This document shows, in pieces, positions 1 to 9,368 of a stretch of DNA of 64,000 nucleotides (within the stretch, counting starts at the first letter, position 1; each line of letters opens with the position of its first letter). The DNA lies in the NCBI GenBank assembly GCA_963827155.1, contig CAWGZV010000002.1, positions 2,418,001 through 2,482,000 of the forward strand. The letters are read 5' to 3'. A model generated the notes under the pieces. That model saw only the letters and a program-made list of their open reading frames with translations. It was not told the origin of the DNA and did no database searches. The stretch is from UTCFX2 sp963827155 (GTDB lineage: Bacteria; Chloroflexota; Anaerolineae; Anaerolineales; UBA4823). Position numbers and translations under genes: made by a program.

Positions 1-1124
1 CATCATGGAGCAGTTGACCTTCAGTGCTGTAGCCTTCTCCAGTCACTTTGTAGTGGTTTCGACCCGGGATGCCGAACTCCCGCGCCGTCATCTTGTTCAG
101 GGTCAAAGTGCCGGTCTTGTCGGAGCAGATCGCGGATACTGAGCCCAAGGTCTCTACCGAAGGCAGGCGCTTGACGATTGCGTTCTGTCCAGCCAGGACG
201 CGCGTCCCCATCGAATACATGGTGGTCACCACTGCCGGCATGCCGGATGGGATCGCTGAAATCGCCAGGGCGATGCCGGCCGTAAAAATGACTGCGAACT
301 CATTTCCCTGCGATAGACCGATGATCAGCATCAGCAGGAAAGCGACACCGGCCAGGCCTGCAATAAGGATGGTCAGCCGGTCAAGCTGTTTCTGCAGAGG
401 GGTCTTTTCCGCCTCAGTTTTATTGAGCAGGTCGGCGATCTTGCCCATCTCGGTGTCCATCCCGGTGGTGGTCACGATCATCTCAGCCCGTCCGCGTGTG
501 ACCGCAGTGTTCATGTAGGCCATACAGTGGCGGTCGCCCAAGGGGGCGTCAGCCTTTGCGATTGTCTCTGTATCCTTTGGCGAAGCGACACTCTCGCCGG
601 TCAGGGCAGCCTCCTCGATTTCAACCGTGGCAGTTATGAACAGGCGTCCGTCCGCCGGGACGCGGTTGCCAGCTTCCATCAGCACGATGTCGCCCGGCAC
701 CAGGTTTTCCGCGTCGATCTCGATTGCCTGCCCGTCACGGCGCACCCGGGCGATATTCTTCATCATCTTTTCCAGCGCAGCCAGGCTGGCTTCAGCTTTC
801 GATTCTCTGATTCAAACCTAACACAGCGTTGAATATCGTCAGGACTACAAGCACCAGGGTAGTGCCCCATTCTCCAGTGACGACCAGATTGACGACGGCT
901 GCAGCTAACAGAAGGATCTGCATAAAGTCCTTGTACTGGCGTATGAATGCCTGCCAGCCAGGTTCCTTCTTCTTGCCAGCCAGCTTATTCTGGCCGTATT
1001 TCTGCAGGCGCTGCTGGGCTTCGGCGGAGCTCAGCCCCTTCGCTGGATCGACCTGAAGCTCTTTGGCGACCGCTTCAGAAGACAGCGTAAACCATTTAGG
1101 TTGGTTCTCTACTGAATCTGTCAT
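1..1124 (-). CDS. P-type cation-transporting ATPase, N-terminal part (runs off window, frameshifted)
   Basis: ATP-driven cation pump of the Ca2+/Mg2+-like (P2) group in the inner membrane. The N-terminal cation-ATPase domain is followed by two membrane segments, then the actuator domain with TGES (about 615-625), and the phosphorylation motif DKTGTLT (about 95-115), whose Asp is the phosphorylated residue. The nucleotide-binding domain and remaining membrane segments lie beyond position 1. The frame breaks near 804-808: the codons after GLNQ carry one extra base, and removing it restores GLNQESKAEASL and an open frame to the window edge. The ATG at 1124 is chosen over an upstream TTG because AGAGAGG lies at a suitable distance. 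The gene starts 17 bp after the polyphosphate kinase stop, so the two are probably co-transcribed. The ion cannot be told from this part. Confidence 0.85.
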
Positions 1125-1141
1125 GACCAATAACCTCTCTC

Positions 1142-2029
1142 TCAAAATCTTTCCGGAACATAGCGGAAAGGATGGTCCGTTTCTTTATAGTCGCCTTTAG
1201 ATTGACGCTTCGGGAATTTGATCGGTTCGCGCGGCACTTCTTCGTATGGGATCAGGCTTAACAGGTGCGAGATGCAGTTCAGCCTCGCCCGGCGCTGGTC
1301 GTTGGACGGCACCACGTACCACGGGCATTCAAGTGTATCGGTTGCCTCGAACATGGCATCACGTGCCCGGGAATAGTCGTACCAGCGCGCCTGGGCCTGG
1401 AGATCCATCGGGCTGAGCTTCCAGATCTTGCGATAGTCGACGTTGCGCTCTTTGAACCGCTTAGCCTGTTCCTCCATGTCCACTTCCAGCCAGTATTTGA
1501 TCAGAATGACACCGGAATTGATGATTTCTCGCTCAACTGCTGGGGCGAACCTCAGAAAGTGTTCGACCTGTTCTTTCGTGGCAAAGCCCATCACCCGCTC
1601 GACGCCTGCCCGGTTGTACCAGCTGCGGTCAAAAAGCACGACTTCACCAGCCGCTGGCAGGTAGGGCATGTAGCGCTGGAAGTACATCTGCGATTTCTCG
1701 CGCTCGGTTGGTGCAGATAGCGCCACAACTCGAAATACGCGTGGGCTGACCCGTTCAACAATCCGCTTGATCACCCCCCCTTTGCCGGCTGTGTCACGAC
1801 CCTCAAATACGACGCAGATTTTTGCTCCGCTCACCTTGACCCACTCTTGCAGCTTAACCAGCTCAACCTGAAGTTTTTCCATCTCCTTCTCAAAATCTTT
1901 CCGGTTCATTTTTGGAGGCGGTCCTGCTTCAGCAGCGGCGTCACCGGCAGACATCGAGCTGTCGACCGGTGCTGCCTCAAGCTCATCCTTCGTCTTCTTA
2001 CCTTTCTTCTTGCCTTTACCTTTTGCCAT
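1142..2029 (-). CDS. ppk2: polyphosphate kinase 2 (PPK2 family)
   Basis: Cytoplasmic enzyme transferring phosphate between polyphosphate and nucleotides. The 295-residue protein has a Lys-rich N-terminus (about 40 residues) and then the P-loop-like core: Walker A EGRDTAGKGG, Walker B VLFDRSWYNRAGVE, and the lid region with conserved Arg residues (KRFKERNVDYRKIWKLS). Length and motifs fit class I PPK2, which mainly makes NTP from NDP; the class is an inference. The ATG at 2029 has AGGAG seven bases upstream. An upstream in-frame ATG at 2074 lacks such a site and precedes non-conserved residues. A TATAAT at 2087-2092 lies upstream but has no convincing -35 box. The P-type ATPase follows directly, so energy for ion pumping and polyphosphate turnover may be linked. 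Confidence 0.93.
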   Translation of the reverse strand: MAKGKGKKKGKKTKDELEAAPVDSSMSAGDAAAEAGPPPKMNRKDFEKEMEKLQVELVKLQEWVKVSGAKICVVFEGRDTAGKGGVIKRIVERVSPRVFRVVALSAPTEREKSQMYFQRYMPYLPAAGEVVLFDRSWYNRAGVERVMGFATKEQVEHFLRFAPAVEREIINSGVILIKYWLEVDMEEQAKRFKERNVDYRKIWKLSPMDLQAQARWYDYSRARDAMFEATDTLECPWYVVPSNDQRRARLNCISHLLSLIPYEEVPREPIKFPKRQSKGDYKETDHPFRYVPERF

Positions 2030-2134
2030 TTTTAGCTCCTCTCTGCTCTTCCCTTCATTAAACCCAGATAGCAATTTCTAGTTCCGATTATAAAGGATCG
2101 TCGATATAGCTGGTTGTTTTACGGGTTAACAGCA

Positions 2135-2854
2135 TTACCCGATCACTGCCAATACCGCCGCTGCCAAAAATCCCAGCACCGTGAATAAGCCCACCAGCTT
2201 CCCACCATGTTCGAACGCCTCCGGCATCATCGCATCCGCGAGCATAGTCAGCATGGCGCCAGCAGCAAAAGCCTGAATTATGCGCCCATCCGCTTGCGGC
2301 ACACTTTGGATAATTAGGTAGCCCAGCCATGCGCAACCAGCAGAGATGATAACCAGGGTTGTCCACATCCAGAAGATGTTGCGGCGCGAACGCCCTGCCT
2401 TCTCTAGATTTACCGTGCCAGCCACACCTTCCGGCAGGTTCGAGATGAACACCGCTGCTAGAAATGCTACGTTTATCGCGCCCCCCAGAGCCATGCCCAT
2501 TCCCAGGATGATCGATTCGGGGATATTATCGAGCAGTGTACCGATGAAAATCGCTGAGCCAGATCCGCCAGCCTTGTCTCCAGCAATATCCTTGCGGTCT
2601 GCCCCGCCTTGATGATCGATGAGCCAGTCAAATCCAAAGAAGGCAAACGCCCCAAGCAGGTAAGCGATCGCCATTCCCCAGCCATGAAGCATCGACTCAG
2701 GCATTAGCTCGTAAGCGATTGCGCTGATCAATGCCCCCGCACCAATACCCATGATCAATCCAATTGTGCGGTTGGATAGACCACGTGAAGCAAGATAAAA
2801 TCCAATGAGTAGCGAGGCAGCCGCAAACCCGCCCCATAAGAAGGCTGATAACAT
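2135..2854 (-). CDS. ZIP family divalent metal transporter
   Basis: Inner-membrane carrier, 239 residues with about eight hydrophobic segments, of the ZIP family that moves Zn2+ and related divalent ions, usually inward. The family hallmark is visible in segments 4 and 5: a DNIPESIILGMGMALGG stretch with the metal-binding His/Glu replaced or adjacent to polar residues, and an SNLPEGVAGT stretch. AAGGA sits seven bases before the ATG. The protein is normal in length for bacterial ZIP members and complete. It lies downstream of nothing obvious on the same strand except the small membrane-anchored protein at 2943-3422, so a shared transcript is possible. The exact metal is not deducible. Confidence 0.88.
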   Translation of the reverse strand: MLSAFLWGGFAAASLLIGFYLASRGLSNRTIGLIMGIGAGALISAIAYELMPESMLHGWGMAIAYLLGAFAFFGFDWLIDHQGGADRKDIAGDKAGGSGSAIFIGTLLDNIPESIILGMGMALGGAINVAFLAAVFISNLPEGVAGTVNLEKAGRSRRNIFWMWTTLVIISAGCAWLGYLIIQSVPQADGRIIQAFAAGAMLTMLADAMMPEAFEHGGKLVGLFTVLGFLAAAVLAVIG

Positions 2855-2942
2855 ATATCGTCCTTAACCCACATTCCTCATTTTTATCTGGTTGCATGGT
2901 GTGGGCATTAACATATCGCCCACCTTCGTTTTAATCCTCACA

Positions 2943-3422
2943 CTATTTCTGAGTGCTCAAGACAAATTGAGTGATTTGTTCCTTGGTTGCCAATAAGACA
3001 CCATAGATGCGGTCCAGCACCGCCTGGGCTGCTGGGCTTTCGGCATTCTTGGAGGCATCATCCACAGTCTCGAGGGTTTTATTGAATAGTTCGATGGATT
3101 GATCCAGCTTTTTCACAGCCAGGTCTCCTCGCGCCTCCGAGGCTTCTTTTAAGCGGTTCCCGATCTCTTCGATATCCTGTTTGATCAGGTCCGCCGCAGC
3201 TTGTTGGGAGGGCAGATCCCCAGAAAGCTTGAGCGCCAGGTCAACCGACTTGGTGACCATCTCCACCGCAGTGTCGATCCGGTCCTGGCTGGTTTCAACC
3301 CGTTGTTCAACTGCCCCCCTCGCAATCCGGTACGCCCTTCTTTCCGAACCCCCATAGACCAGCAAGCCGATCACTGCCAGCCCTACAATGATACCGATGA
3401 TCCAACGCCAGATATTTTTCAT
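2943..3422 (-). CDS. membrane-anchored coiled-coil protein of unknown function
   Basis: 159 residues. One N-terminal membrane segment (about residues 5-24, IIGIIVGLAVIGLLVYG) is followed by a helical, charged region with heptad-like spacing to the C-terminus and no Cys, suggesting an extracytoplasmic helical bundle or coiled coil tethered to the membrane. A strong ribosome binding site AGGAGGAG precedes the ATG. The gene starts 19 bp after the arginine deiminase stop, so it may be the last gene of that transcript. I do not recognise a family. Confidence 0.75.
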   Translation of the reverse strand: MKNIWRWIIGIIVGLAVIGLLVYGGSERRAYRIARGAVEQRVETSQDRIDTAVEMVTKSVDLALKLSGDLPSQQAAADLIKQDIEEIGNRLKEASEARGDLAVKKLDQSIELFNKTLETVDDASKNAESPAAQAVLDRIYGVLLATKEQITQFVLSTQK

Positions 3423-3441
3423 GGATACTCCTCCTGAAGGA

Positions 3442-4720
3442 CTAAATTCCGTCTCGCAAGAATGGGCAGGTCATGCAGTGACCACCGCCGCGCCCTTTAC
3501 CCAGCTCGAAGCCGGCGATTGCGACGACCTCAACCCCTGCCTGGCGCATCTTGGCGATGGTGTAGGTATTGCGCTCATAAGAGACCACCACCCCCGGCTC
3601 CAACGCCACGGTATTGTTTGCATCGTCCCACTGCTCGCGCTGCGCCTGGAATTCGTCGCCGCCGGTCTCCACGATATTCAGCTTCTTGACATGCAGCGCG
3701 TCTGCTACTGCGTCCACGAAGCTTTTCTCCTCAGTCACATGGAAATCTCCCGGTTTCTTGCCCGGGCGCAAGCTGACGGCGCGGATGTTGTTGACCACCT
3801 TGGGGAAGGCGGTCGCGATATCCCGATCCAGCAGAGTGAAGACCGTGTCCAGGTGCATATGCGCCCGGTCCTTGGTCATCACCGCAACAAGTACCCGCTC
3901 GGCAGCGCCCTTTTCAAACAGAGCTTTGGCAACCAGCTCGATCATCCTTCCCTGGGTTCGCTCGCTCATACCGATCGCCACGGTGCCGTGCCCGATCGGC
4001 TGCACATCGCCGCCTTCCAGCGATGCCCTTCCGAAGTCCTGGATATTAAACCCACCGTCGCTGCCCTGCTGCGGATACCAGAAGTCGAATTTTGCTTCCT
4101 GGAACATCGGGTGGTAGCGGTAGATCGTCAGCATATTCAAGGATTCGCGCCGGCGGGCGGGCCAGAACATTGGATTGACCGTCACACCGTTGTAGATCCA
4201 GCAGGATGGGTCGCGCTGGAATAAGCGAGTTCGGCACCGGAGGGATCACAAAATAGCCGGGTTCGTCGACGACCGCAGCCGCACTCAGCGAGATCTGCCT
4301 GAATTTCGCCAGATCGAAGCCTCCGGCTACCATCTCTCCCACGGTTAATCCGCCCACCAGGTGCTTCGCAAGCAGGTCCGGTTTTAATTTTGAAAGGAAA
4401 TCGCGTACCTCCTCGACCAGGGACCATCCCACCGTATATTCGGATGCGACCATATCGATCACATTTCGGCGGGCTTCCTCAGAAGCTGCCAGTGCTTCAC
4501 CGAGCAGCTCCACATGAAGATAGACCTCCACGCCGCGGTCTCTCATCGCTTTAACAAACTGGTCATGTTCCCATTGGGCGCGTTCAACCCAGAGGACATC
4601 ATCGAACAAAAGCTCATCGTGATTGTTTGGGGTCAGGCGTTTCAAGCTGAGCTCCGGCCTGTGGACGATCACCTTGCGGAGCTTGCCTACTTCTGAATGC
4701 ACACCAAATTCGATAGTCAT
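3442..4720 (-). CDS. arcA: arginine deiminase (frameshifted)
   Basis: Arginine deiminase converts L-arginine to citrulline and ammonia, the first step of the arginine deiminase pathway. Two overlapping frames together give a protein of the usual size (about 420 residues). The first contains the N-terminal KVIVHRPE region. The second contains the guanidinium-binding LEGGDV, the HMHLDTVF segment with catalytic His and Asp, and the C-terminal GGGHCMTCPF with the nucleophilic Cys. The frames join near 4218-4224, where one extra base after NSL must be skipped to restore FQRDPSCWIYNG. The start has AGAAGGAG at good spacing. The active-site residues are all present, so a one-base sequence error would make this a working enzyme. 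If the indel is real, the gene is dead. Confidence 0.88.
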
Positions 4721-4790
4721 AACTTTTTCTCCTTCTAAAATTCGTTATCTGAACTTAAGGAGGCTCTGATAGATCAATCTGTGAACCTAC

Positions 4791-5027
4791 CTAGCCTGTT
4801 TTTCCTATAAGCCGCATTTTCCCGGCCTCCCCGGAAACTATCTTCCCAATATCCATAAGTGAGCCGGTTGCGGCGCGTTTACCGGTCTTCTCAACAAACA
4901 GGATCGCGGCGCCAACCTTCGGTCCCATTGAACACGCTGGGGATTCCAATGCCTTCAACTCCGAAGGGCTAATCCGGTCTATCTTTTGCTGTTCCGGTTT
5001 ACCCCAATCCGCATCTGCCTCTTCATC
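4791..5027 (-). pseudogene. carbamate kinase C-terminal remnant
   Basis: Not a normal gene: 78 codons read in the same frame directly after the TAG of the M20 peptidase (5028-5030). The translation carries the carbamate kinase C-terminal signature: WGKPEQQKIDRISPSEL, then CSMGPKVGAAILFVEKTGKR and a short tail ending at TAG. In carbamate kinases the conserved GSMGPK segment sits near the end of a protein of about 310 residues, so roughly the first three quarters are missing, and GSM is changed to CSM. No start codon or ribosome binding site precedes it. Its place between arginine deiminase and the peptidase fits a former arcC in an arginine deiminase operon. Confidence 0.75.
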
Positions 5028-6500
5028 CTAAGCCGCTGCCATTTCTCGAGTACCCCAGGTTTGCATCAGCTGGGCATAAAAAGTTACCATTTTTGCCATC
5101 CCTTCAATCGGAATGCGCTCATCAATGCCGTGCTCCAGCCCACGAAAGCTCTCATCCATCACGAGCGATGTGAATCGATAGATATTGTCGCAAATCGGCA
5201 CAAAATGTTGGCAGTCCGTCCCTCCCAACATGATAAATGGCGCAACAGGTGGATTGTCGAATACCTGGCGGACAACCGTCTGCAGGCTTTTGTATACAGC
5301 TCCATTCTGTGGAGAAATCGGTAAGGCCTCATTAAACTTTCCCTCGACCGGTTTAAATTTAACTCGCTCGTCTTTGATCACTTTCTTGGCATGCCATAAT
5401 ACATCTGCGATCGTATCGCCGGGCAGCAGGCGAAAGTTGACAATGGCTTTTGCCTCGGCTGGAATCGTGTTGTCTTCCACACCTCCATTGATTATCGTCA
5501 GGGCGGTGGTGGTGCGCATGCTGGCATTCATCTCAGGATTCGGCGCCAGCCAGCGCTTCAAAAGTGGACCGAACAACCAGACATTCGCAAATGGGATTTG
5601 GAGATAAATCGGCACGGCTTTCCCGATCCCATGATACAGCGGTCGCAGTTTGCGCAGGTGGGTCGGCATTGGGTGTGCTTCCAGCCGTGCCAGGGCTTTT
5701 GCCAGGATTCCGATAGATGTTTGGGGAGGAGGTGTGGAAGAATGCCCCGGTTGGCTGTTTACAGTGAATTCCACCGTCAGGTACCCTTTTTCGCTCACCC
5801 CAATCAAAGCTACCGCGCCGCGCACCCCTGGTGCCAGTCCAGCGCTGATCCCGCCCCCTTCATCGACGATCCCGGCTACCCGAATTCCGCGCTCTTTGAG
5901 CAGCTGTCCCATGATCTTGCACCCGTTGACCCCGCCGGTCTCTTCGTCGTGACCAAGGCCGAACAGGATTGTGCGCTCAGGTCGGAACCCCTGTTGTAGC
6001 AGTCCTTCTGCCGCATCCATTATTCCGATCAGTTGGTTTTTGATATCCAGCGTGCCGCGGCCCCAGATAAATACATCGTCGATCACACCCTCGAAAGGTG
6101 GGTGAGTCCAGTCGCCGGGATCTGCGGATACGACATCCTGATGCGCCATCAGCATCACCGGCTCCAGGTCTGGTCTGCTGCCCTGCCAGGTGTAAAGCAG
6201 GCTGTAGTCGTTCACCACTTCTCGCTTTAGTTTCTGGTGGACAAGCGGATAGGTCTCCTCAAGAAACTTATGGAGCTGCTGGAACGCTTGCGGGTCCGGA
6301 GTCCCTCTCTCGTCCAATGGCACGGTCTTGCATCGTATAGATGCTGCCAGATGTTCTGCGACCAGCCTGGCATCCACCGGAATGCCTTCGGTTTTCGCCA
6401 CTGAGCCAAAGGCCCGTTGGAAAATGATCGTACGCACGATGATATAGATCGTTGTGAGGATCAAACTTGCGAGGATAATGTAAAGAATGGTTGTCAGCAT
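5028..6500 (-). CDS. membrane-anchored M20 family metallopeptidase (PM20D1/carboxypeptidase S-like)
   Basis: 490 residues. An N-terminal membrane anchor (about residues 5-28) precedes an M20 dinuclear zinc hydrolase domain. Zinc/catalytic motifs are visible: MLMAHQDVV (His/Asp), GRGTLDIKNQ (bridging Asp) and GHDEETGG (catalytic and metal Glu pair), with a dimerisation-domain insert around residues 240-360 and a C-terminal metal His in the DCQHF/GLEHG area. The long form with a membrane anchor matches carboxypeptidase S and PM20D1-like proteins, which cleave or form N-acyl amino acids or release C-terminal residues. The start has AGAGGTG upstream and lies 4 bp after the small membrane gene. 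A carbamate kinase scrap follows in the same frame. Confidence 0.88.
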   Translation of the reverse strand: MLTTILYIILASLILTTIYIIVRTIIFQRAFGSVAKTEGIPVDARLVAEHLAASIRCKTVPLDERGTPDPQAFQQLHKFLEETYPLVHQKLKREVVNDYSLLYTWQGSRPDLEPVMLMAHQDVVSADPGDWTHPPFEGVIDDVFIWGRGTLDIKNQLIGIMDAAEGLLQQGFRPERTILFGLGHDEETGGVNGCKIMGQLLKERGIRVAGIVDEGGGISAGLAPGVRGAVALIGVSEKGYLTVEFTVNSQPGHSSTPPPQTSIGILAKALARLEAHPMPTHLRKLRPLYHGIGKAVPIYLQIPFANVWLFGPLLKRWLAPNPEMNASMRTTTALTIINGGVEDNTIPAEAKAIVNFRLLPGDTIADVLWHAKKVIKDERVKFKPVEGKFNEALPISPQNGAVYKSLQTVVRQVFDNPPVAPFIMLGGTDCQHFVPICDNIYRFTSLVMDESFRGLEHGIDERIPIEGMAKMVTFYAQLMQTWGTREMAAA

Positions 6501-6504
6501 GGTT

Positions 6505-6663
6505 TCACACCTCTTGGACTTTGAAGCTGCCGCTGCGTTCTGCCAGCGGTACGAATTTGTGGGGAGAGATTACTAAGGTCCCTACCAGCACCCCCAGTGC
6601 TATCGCAATAATCAAGAACGCCATTTCGCCCAACCCGATTGCCGCGCTCTGCAAATTCTCCAT
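6505..6663 (-). CDS. small single-pass membrane protein (52 aa)
   Basis: A short ORF tightly packed between two peptidase genes: it begins 18 bp after the stop of one M20 gene and ends 4 bp before the start of the next. The product begins MENLQSAAIGLG, has one hydrophobic helix (about residues 14-33, AFLIIAIALGVLVGTLVI) and a polar tail of about 20 residues. The operon-like spacing and clear helix argue that it is real. The ribosome binding site is weak (TGGGAAAA). It could assist the membrane-anchored M20 enzyme. No family recognised. Confidence 0.55.
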   Translation of the reverse strand: MENLQSAAIGLGEMAFLIIAIALGVLVGTLVISPHKFVPLAERSGSFKVQEV

Positions 6664-6681
6664 TAATTTTCCCAGAATCCT

Positions 6682-8026
6682 TCAACGCGTCAATTCATAT
6701 ACAGCCTGAGCGTAAATCTCCATAGCCTTGTACAGGTTCTTCAGCACTGCGCGCTCGTTCGGCTGGTGCTCCGTTAACGGTTCGTCGAAAGTAAGCGCTC
6801 CGAATGCCACGCAGTTGTCGATCGCCCGCGCATAGGTGGCGCCGCCCGATGCCCTGGGTTCCGTAACCGGGTCCCCGCTGGTTTCCCGATAGACTTTCAT
6901 CAGTGTCATGACAATGAAATCGTCCAGCGGCAGGTAAATCGGTGCCAGCCAATCGAACTCTTTATATTCCATACCGTATCTCGCGGCTGCTGCTCTCAGC
7001 TTCTCCACCATTTCTTCCTTTGAAACGGTGACTGGGATTCGAGAATCGATTGAAATCTTTTCCACCTTGCCAAGCTCAATCATGCCCACGTTGAACTTGA
7101 GCTTGCCTGAAGGCGTATCCGAACAATCACCAAAGATGTGGGTAACGTTGGGATCCTCCCGGATTTCTTGCGCAATAAAATCGATCGCTTTTGAATGGAT
7201 CCCGATCGCGTGCAGCGCGATGCACAGTCGGCTGATCGCGTTAATGCCTTCCTCGGGGATCATTGCATGAGCTGCCCGGCCCTTGACTTCGATGCCGTCC
7301 TCATACCACTCATATTCAAATCCCAGTTGATCGAGTTTGTCTGCCAGGTCGTCCTGCCGTTCGCCCTCAAACAAAATCATATCTGGCACGGCGTTAAAAG
7401 CCGATCCACCTGCAAGGACTACCCCGCTCTCATTCTTCCCTTCCAGAACCAGTTGCAGTAAACCTTTCTCCGCAAAGGTCACCGGGAAATCTCGAATCCG
7501 GCGAGAAACCCATCCCAGGCAGTTCCTCGACCTCCTTATAGCGGTTGATGCACCGCCAGAGCGTCTCTTCATCCACGCCGAAGATGAAGCGAATGCGTTT
7601 GTTGAACTTAACTCCCGCATCCATTAAAGCCTTGACTGCGTAGAGGGAAGCGAGCAGTGGACCCTTGTCGTCTTGCGTGCCGCGCCCATAAAGCATCCCA
7701 ACTTGCTCATCCGGGTCAAATGGATCGCGCCCCCAATCCTCTCTTTTGCCGGGAGGCACAACATCCAGGTGTCCCAAGATCCCCAGCATCTCTTTCCCCT
7801 CACCCACTTCTGCATAGCCGTAGTAGCCGGCTTCGCCATACTTGGTTCTAAAACCTAGGTCCTCGGCGATTTCGAGCGTCTTGCGCAGTGCCTGGTCGAT
7901 CGCCTCGCCGAATGGATATCCGCCTCCCCCTTCGACGCACACACTGGGGATGCGCACAAGCTCAACCACGGCCGCTTTCAACGGCGCCTCTTGCGCTTTC
8001 AGATGGGGCTCCAGCCCTTCGAGCAT
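6682..8026 (-). CDS. M20 family dipeptidase, PepV-like (frameshifted)
   Basis: Cytoplasmic zinc dipeptidase of the PepV/Xaa-His type. The 5' part has GILGHLDVVPPGKREDW (metal His), GRGTQDDKGP (bridging Asp) and IFGVDEET (catalytic Glu). The 3' part has the lid domain and GGATYARAIDNCVAFGAL with the last metal-binding region. The two parts are in different frames. They join near 7489-7494, where one extra base after GFSPDS must be skipped to give DFPVTFAEKGL. The combined length of about 448 codons is normal for the family. The ATG at 8026 is chosen with GAGG upstream; a TTG two codons earlier is possible. It sits between ornithine carbamoyltransferase and the small membrane gene and may supply amino acids from peptides to the arginine pathway. 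Confidence 0.87.
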
Positions 8027-8096
8027 AGCCAACCTCGCGTTCTTTACCGAAACCGGTTAGAGAAGCAATCTTTTGAGAAACAATCTCTGGTAGAAA

Positions 8097-9098
8097 TTAA
8101 TCTCCCAATGTGGCGACCATGATCGCCTTGATGGTATGCATCCGGTTCTCCGCCTGCGCGAATACGATCGATCGCTCCGATTCAAACACCTCTTCGCTCA
8201 CTTCCAGGCTTTCCATACCCGTCTTCTGGAAAATATCCTCTCCGACCTTGGTCTCGCGGTTGTGGAATGCGGGGAGGCAGTGCATGAACTTGACCTTGGG
8301 ATTTCCGGTCTTCTTGACCACCTCCATATTGACCTGGTAGGGCTTGAGCATCTTGATCCGCTCATCCCAGACCTCCTTTGCCTCCCCCATCGAGACCCAC
8401 ACGTCCGTGTACAGGTAGTCCACGCCCTTCACACCCTCTTCCACGCTTTCGGTGATGGTCAGGCGAGCGCCGGTCTCCGCCGCAATCTCCCGGCAGGTCT
8501 TCAACAGTCCTGCTTCAGGCCAAAGGGCCTTCGGCGCGCACAGCCGCACGTCCATCCCCAGTTTGCAGCCGGTCACCATCAGCGAGTTGCCCATGTTGTT
8601 GCGGGCGTCGCCCAGGTAGCAGTAGGAAATCTCATGCAGATGTTTATCGCTGTGCTCCATCATGGTCAGAATGTCGCAGATCATCTGGGTGGGATGGAAC
8701 TGGTCGGTCAGACCGTTCCACACCGGCACGTCGGCGTACTGGCCCAAGATCTCCACCAGCTCCTGCCCAAAGCCGCGGTACTCGATCCCATCGTACATGC
8801 GCCCCAGCACCCGGGCAGTGTCTTTCATCGACTCTTTGTGCCCAATCTGCGATCCGGTCGGTCCGAGGTACGTGACGTTCGCGCCCTGGTCGTATGCCGC
8901 TACCTCAAAAGCGCAGCGAGTGCGGGTGGAGGTCTTTTCGAAGACCAGGGCAATGTTCTTGCCCTTCAGCGACTGCTTCTCGTAGCCGCCGTATTTCGCT
9001 GCCTTCAGGTCGGCAGATAATTTGAGCAGGAACTTAAGCTCCTCTGGAGTAAAGTCAAGCTCTTTGAGAAAGTTGCGATTGCGTAGATTGAAAGCCAT
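8097..9098 (-). CDS. argF: ornithine carbamoyltransferase
   Basis: 333 residues, complete. It catalyses carbamoyl phosphate + ornithine to citrulline (biosynthesis), or the reverse phosphorolysis in the arginine deiminase pathway, where it is called arcB. Carbamoyl-phosphate motifs are intact: STRTRCAFE, FHPTQ and the HCLPAFHNRETKVGED loop with the Cys-Leu-Pro that binds ornithine. The ribosome binding site AAAAGGAG lies nine bases before the ATG. Context with arginine deiminase, a carbamate kinase scrap and an antiporter scrap favours a catabolic origin, but the sequence alone cannot separate arcB from argF. It is the one undamaged core enzyme of the set. Confidence 0.95.
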   Translation of the reverse strand: MAFNLRNRNFLKELDFTPEELKFLLKLSADLKAAKYGGYEKQSLKGKNIALVFEKTSTRTRCAFEVAAYDQGANVTYLGPTGSQIGHKESMKDTARVLGRMYDGIEYRGFGQELVEILGQYADVPVWNGLTDQFHPTQMICDILTMMEHSDKHLHEISYCYLGDARNNMGNSLMVTGCKLGMDVRLCAPKALWPEAGLLKTCREIAAETGARLTITESVEEGVKGVDYLYTDVWVSMGEAKEVWDERIKMLKPYQVNMEVVKKTGNPKVKFMHCLPAFHNRETKVGEDIFQKTGMESLEVSEEVFESERSIVFAQAENRMHTIKAIMVATLGD

Positions 9099-9224
9099 GT
9101 TGAATCTCCTTTTCCAAAATTGTCCGTATTTCTGAATCTAAACGCCTATCCGCCGCATGCCCAATCATCAGCCGCTCCCATTTGGCCTGCAGGCAGCGCT
9201 CTGTGGATTGAGGGGATTTATCGA

Positions 9225-9368
9225 TCATACCGCGAAACTCCCCCCGCAAGGACGATAACGGTGAGCACCATGAGTAAGATCAGCAGCGGCAATCACAATC
9301 AGCAGGATGAATAAGATCGTGAAAGCGCTTGGAAAGGTGAATTTCTTCTTGGTCTTCTCCTTAGCCAT
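9225..9368 (-). pseudogene. YfcC-type basic amino acid antiporter, N-terminal remnant (47 codons)
   Basis: The ATG at 9368 has AAGGAG eight bases upstream. The translation begins MAKEKTKKKFTFPSAFTILF and enters a first membrane helix, the typical opening of YfcC/ArcD2-type arginine-ornithine antiporters of about 470-500 residues. After the helix the frame degenerates and stops at codon 48. One frame over there is a further hydrophobic stretch ending AGGVSRYDR, resembling the PAG-x-YDR that ends the first helix in the family, so the gene was probably shifted and then truncated. Its place just upstream of ornithine carbamoyltransferase fits an arginine/ornithine exchanger. Only the family suggestion is inference; the short ORF itself is seen directly. 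Confidence 0.5.

Noticed and set aside
2087..2092. TATAAT upstream of polyphosphate kinase 2 as a full promoter
   Set aside because: Position is suitable, but the -35 region (AACCAG/CAACCA) does not match; kept only as a remark.
804..7494. Programmed ribosomal frameshifting as explanation for the broken P-type ATPase, arginine deiminase and dipeptidase genes
   Set aside because: No slippery heptamer, upstream Shine-Dalgarno-like stimulator or downstream stem is visible at the joints, and full-length relatives of these families do not need it.
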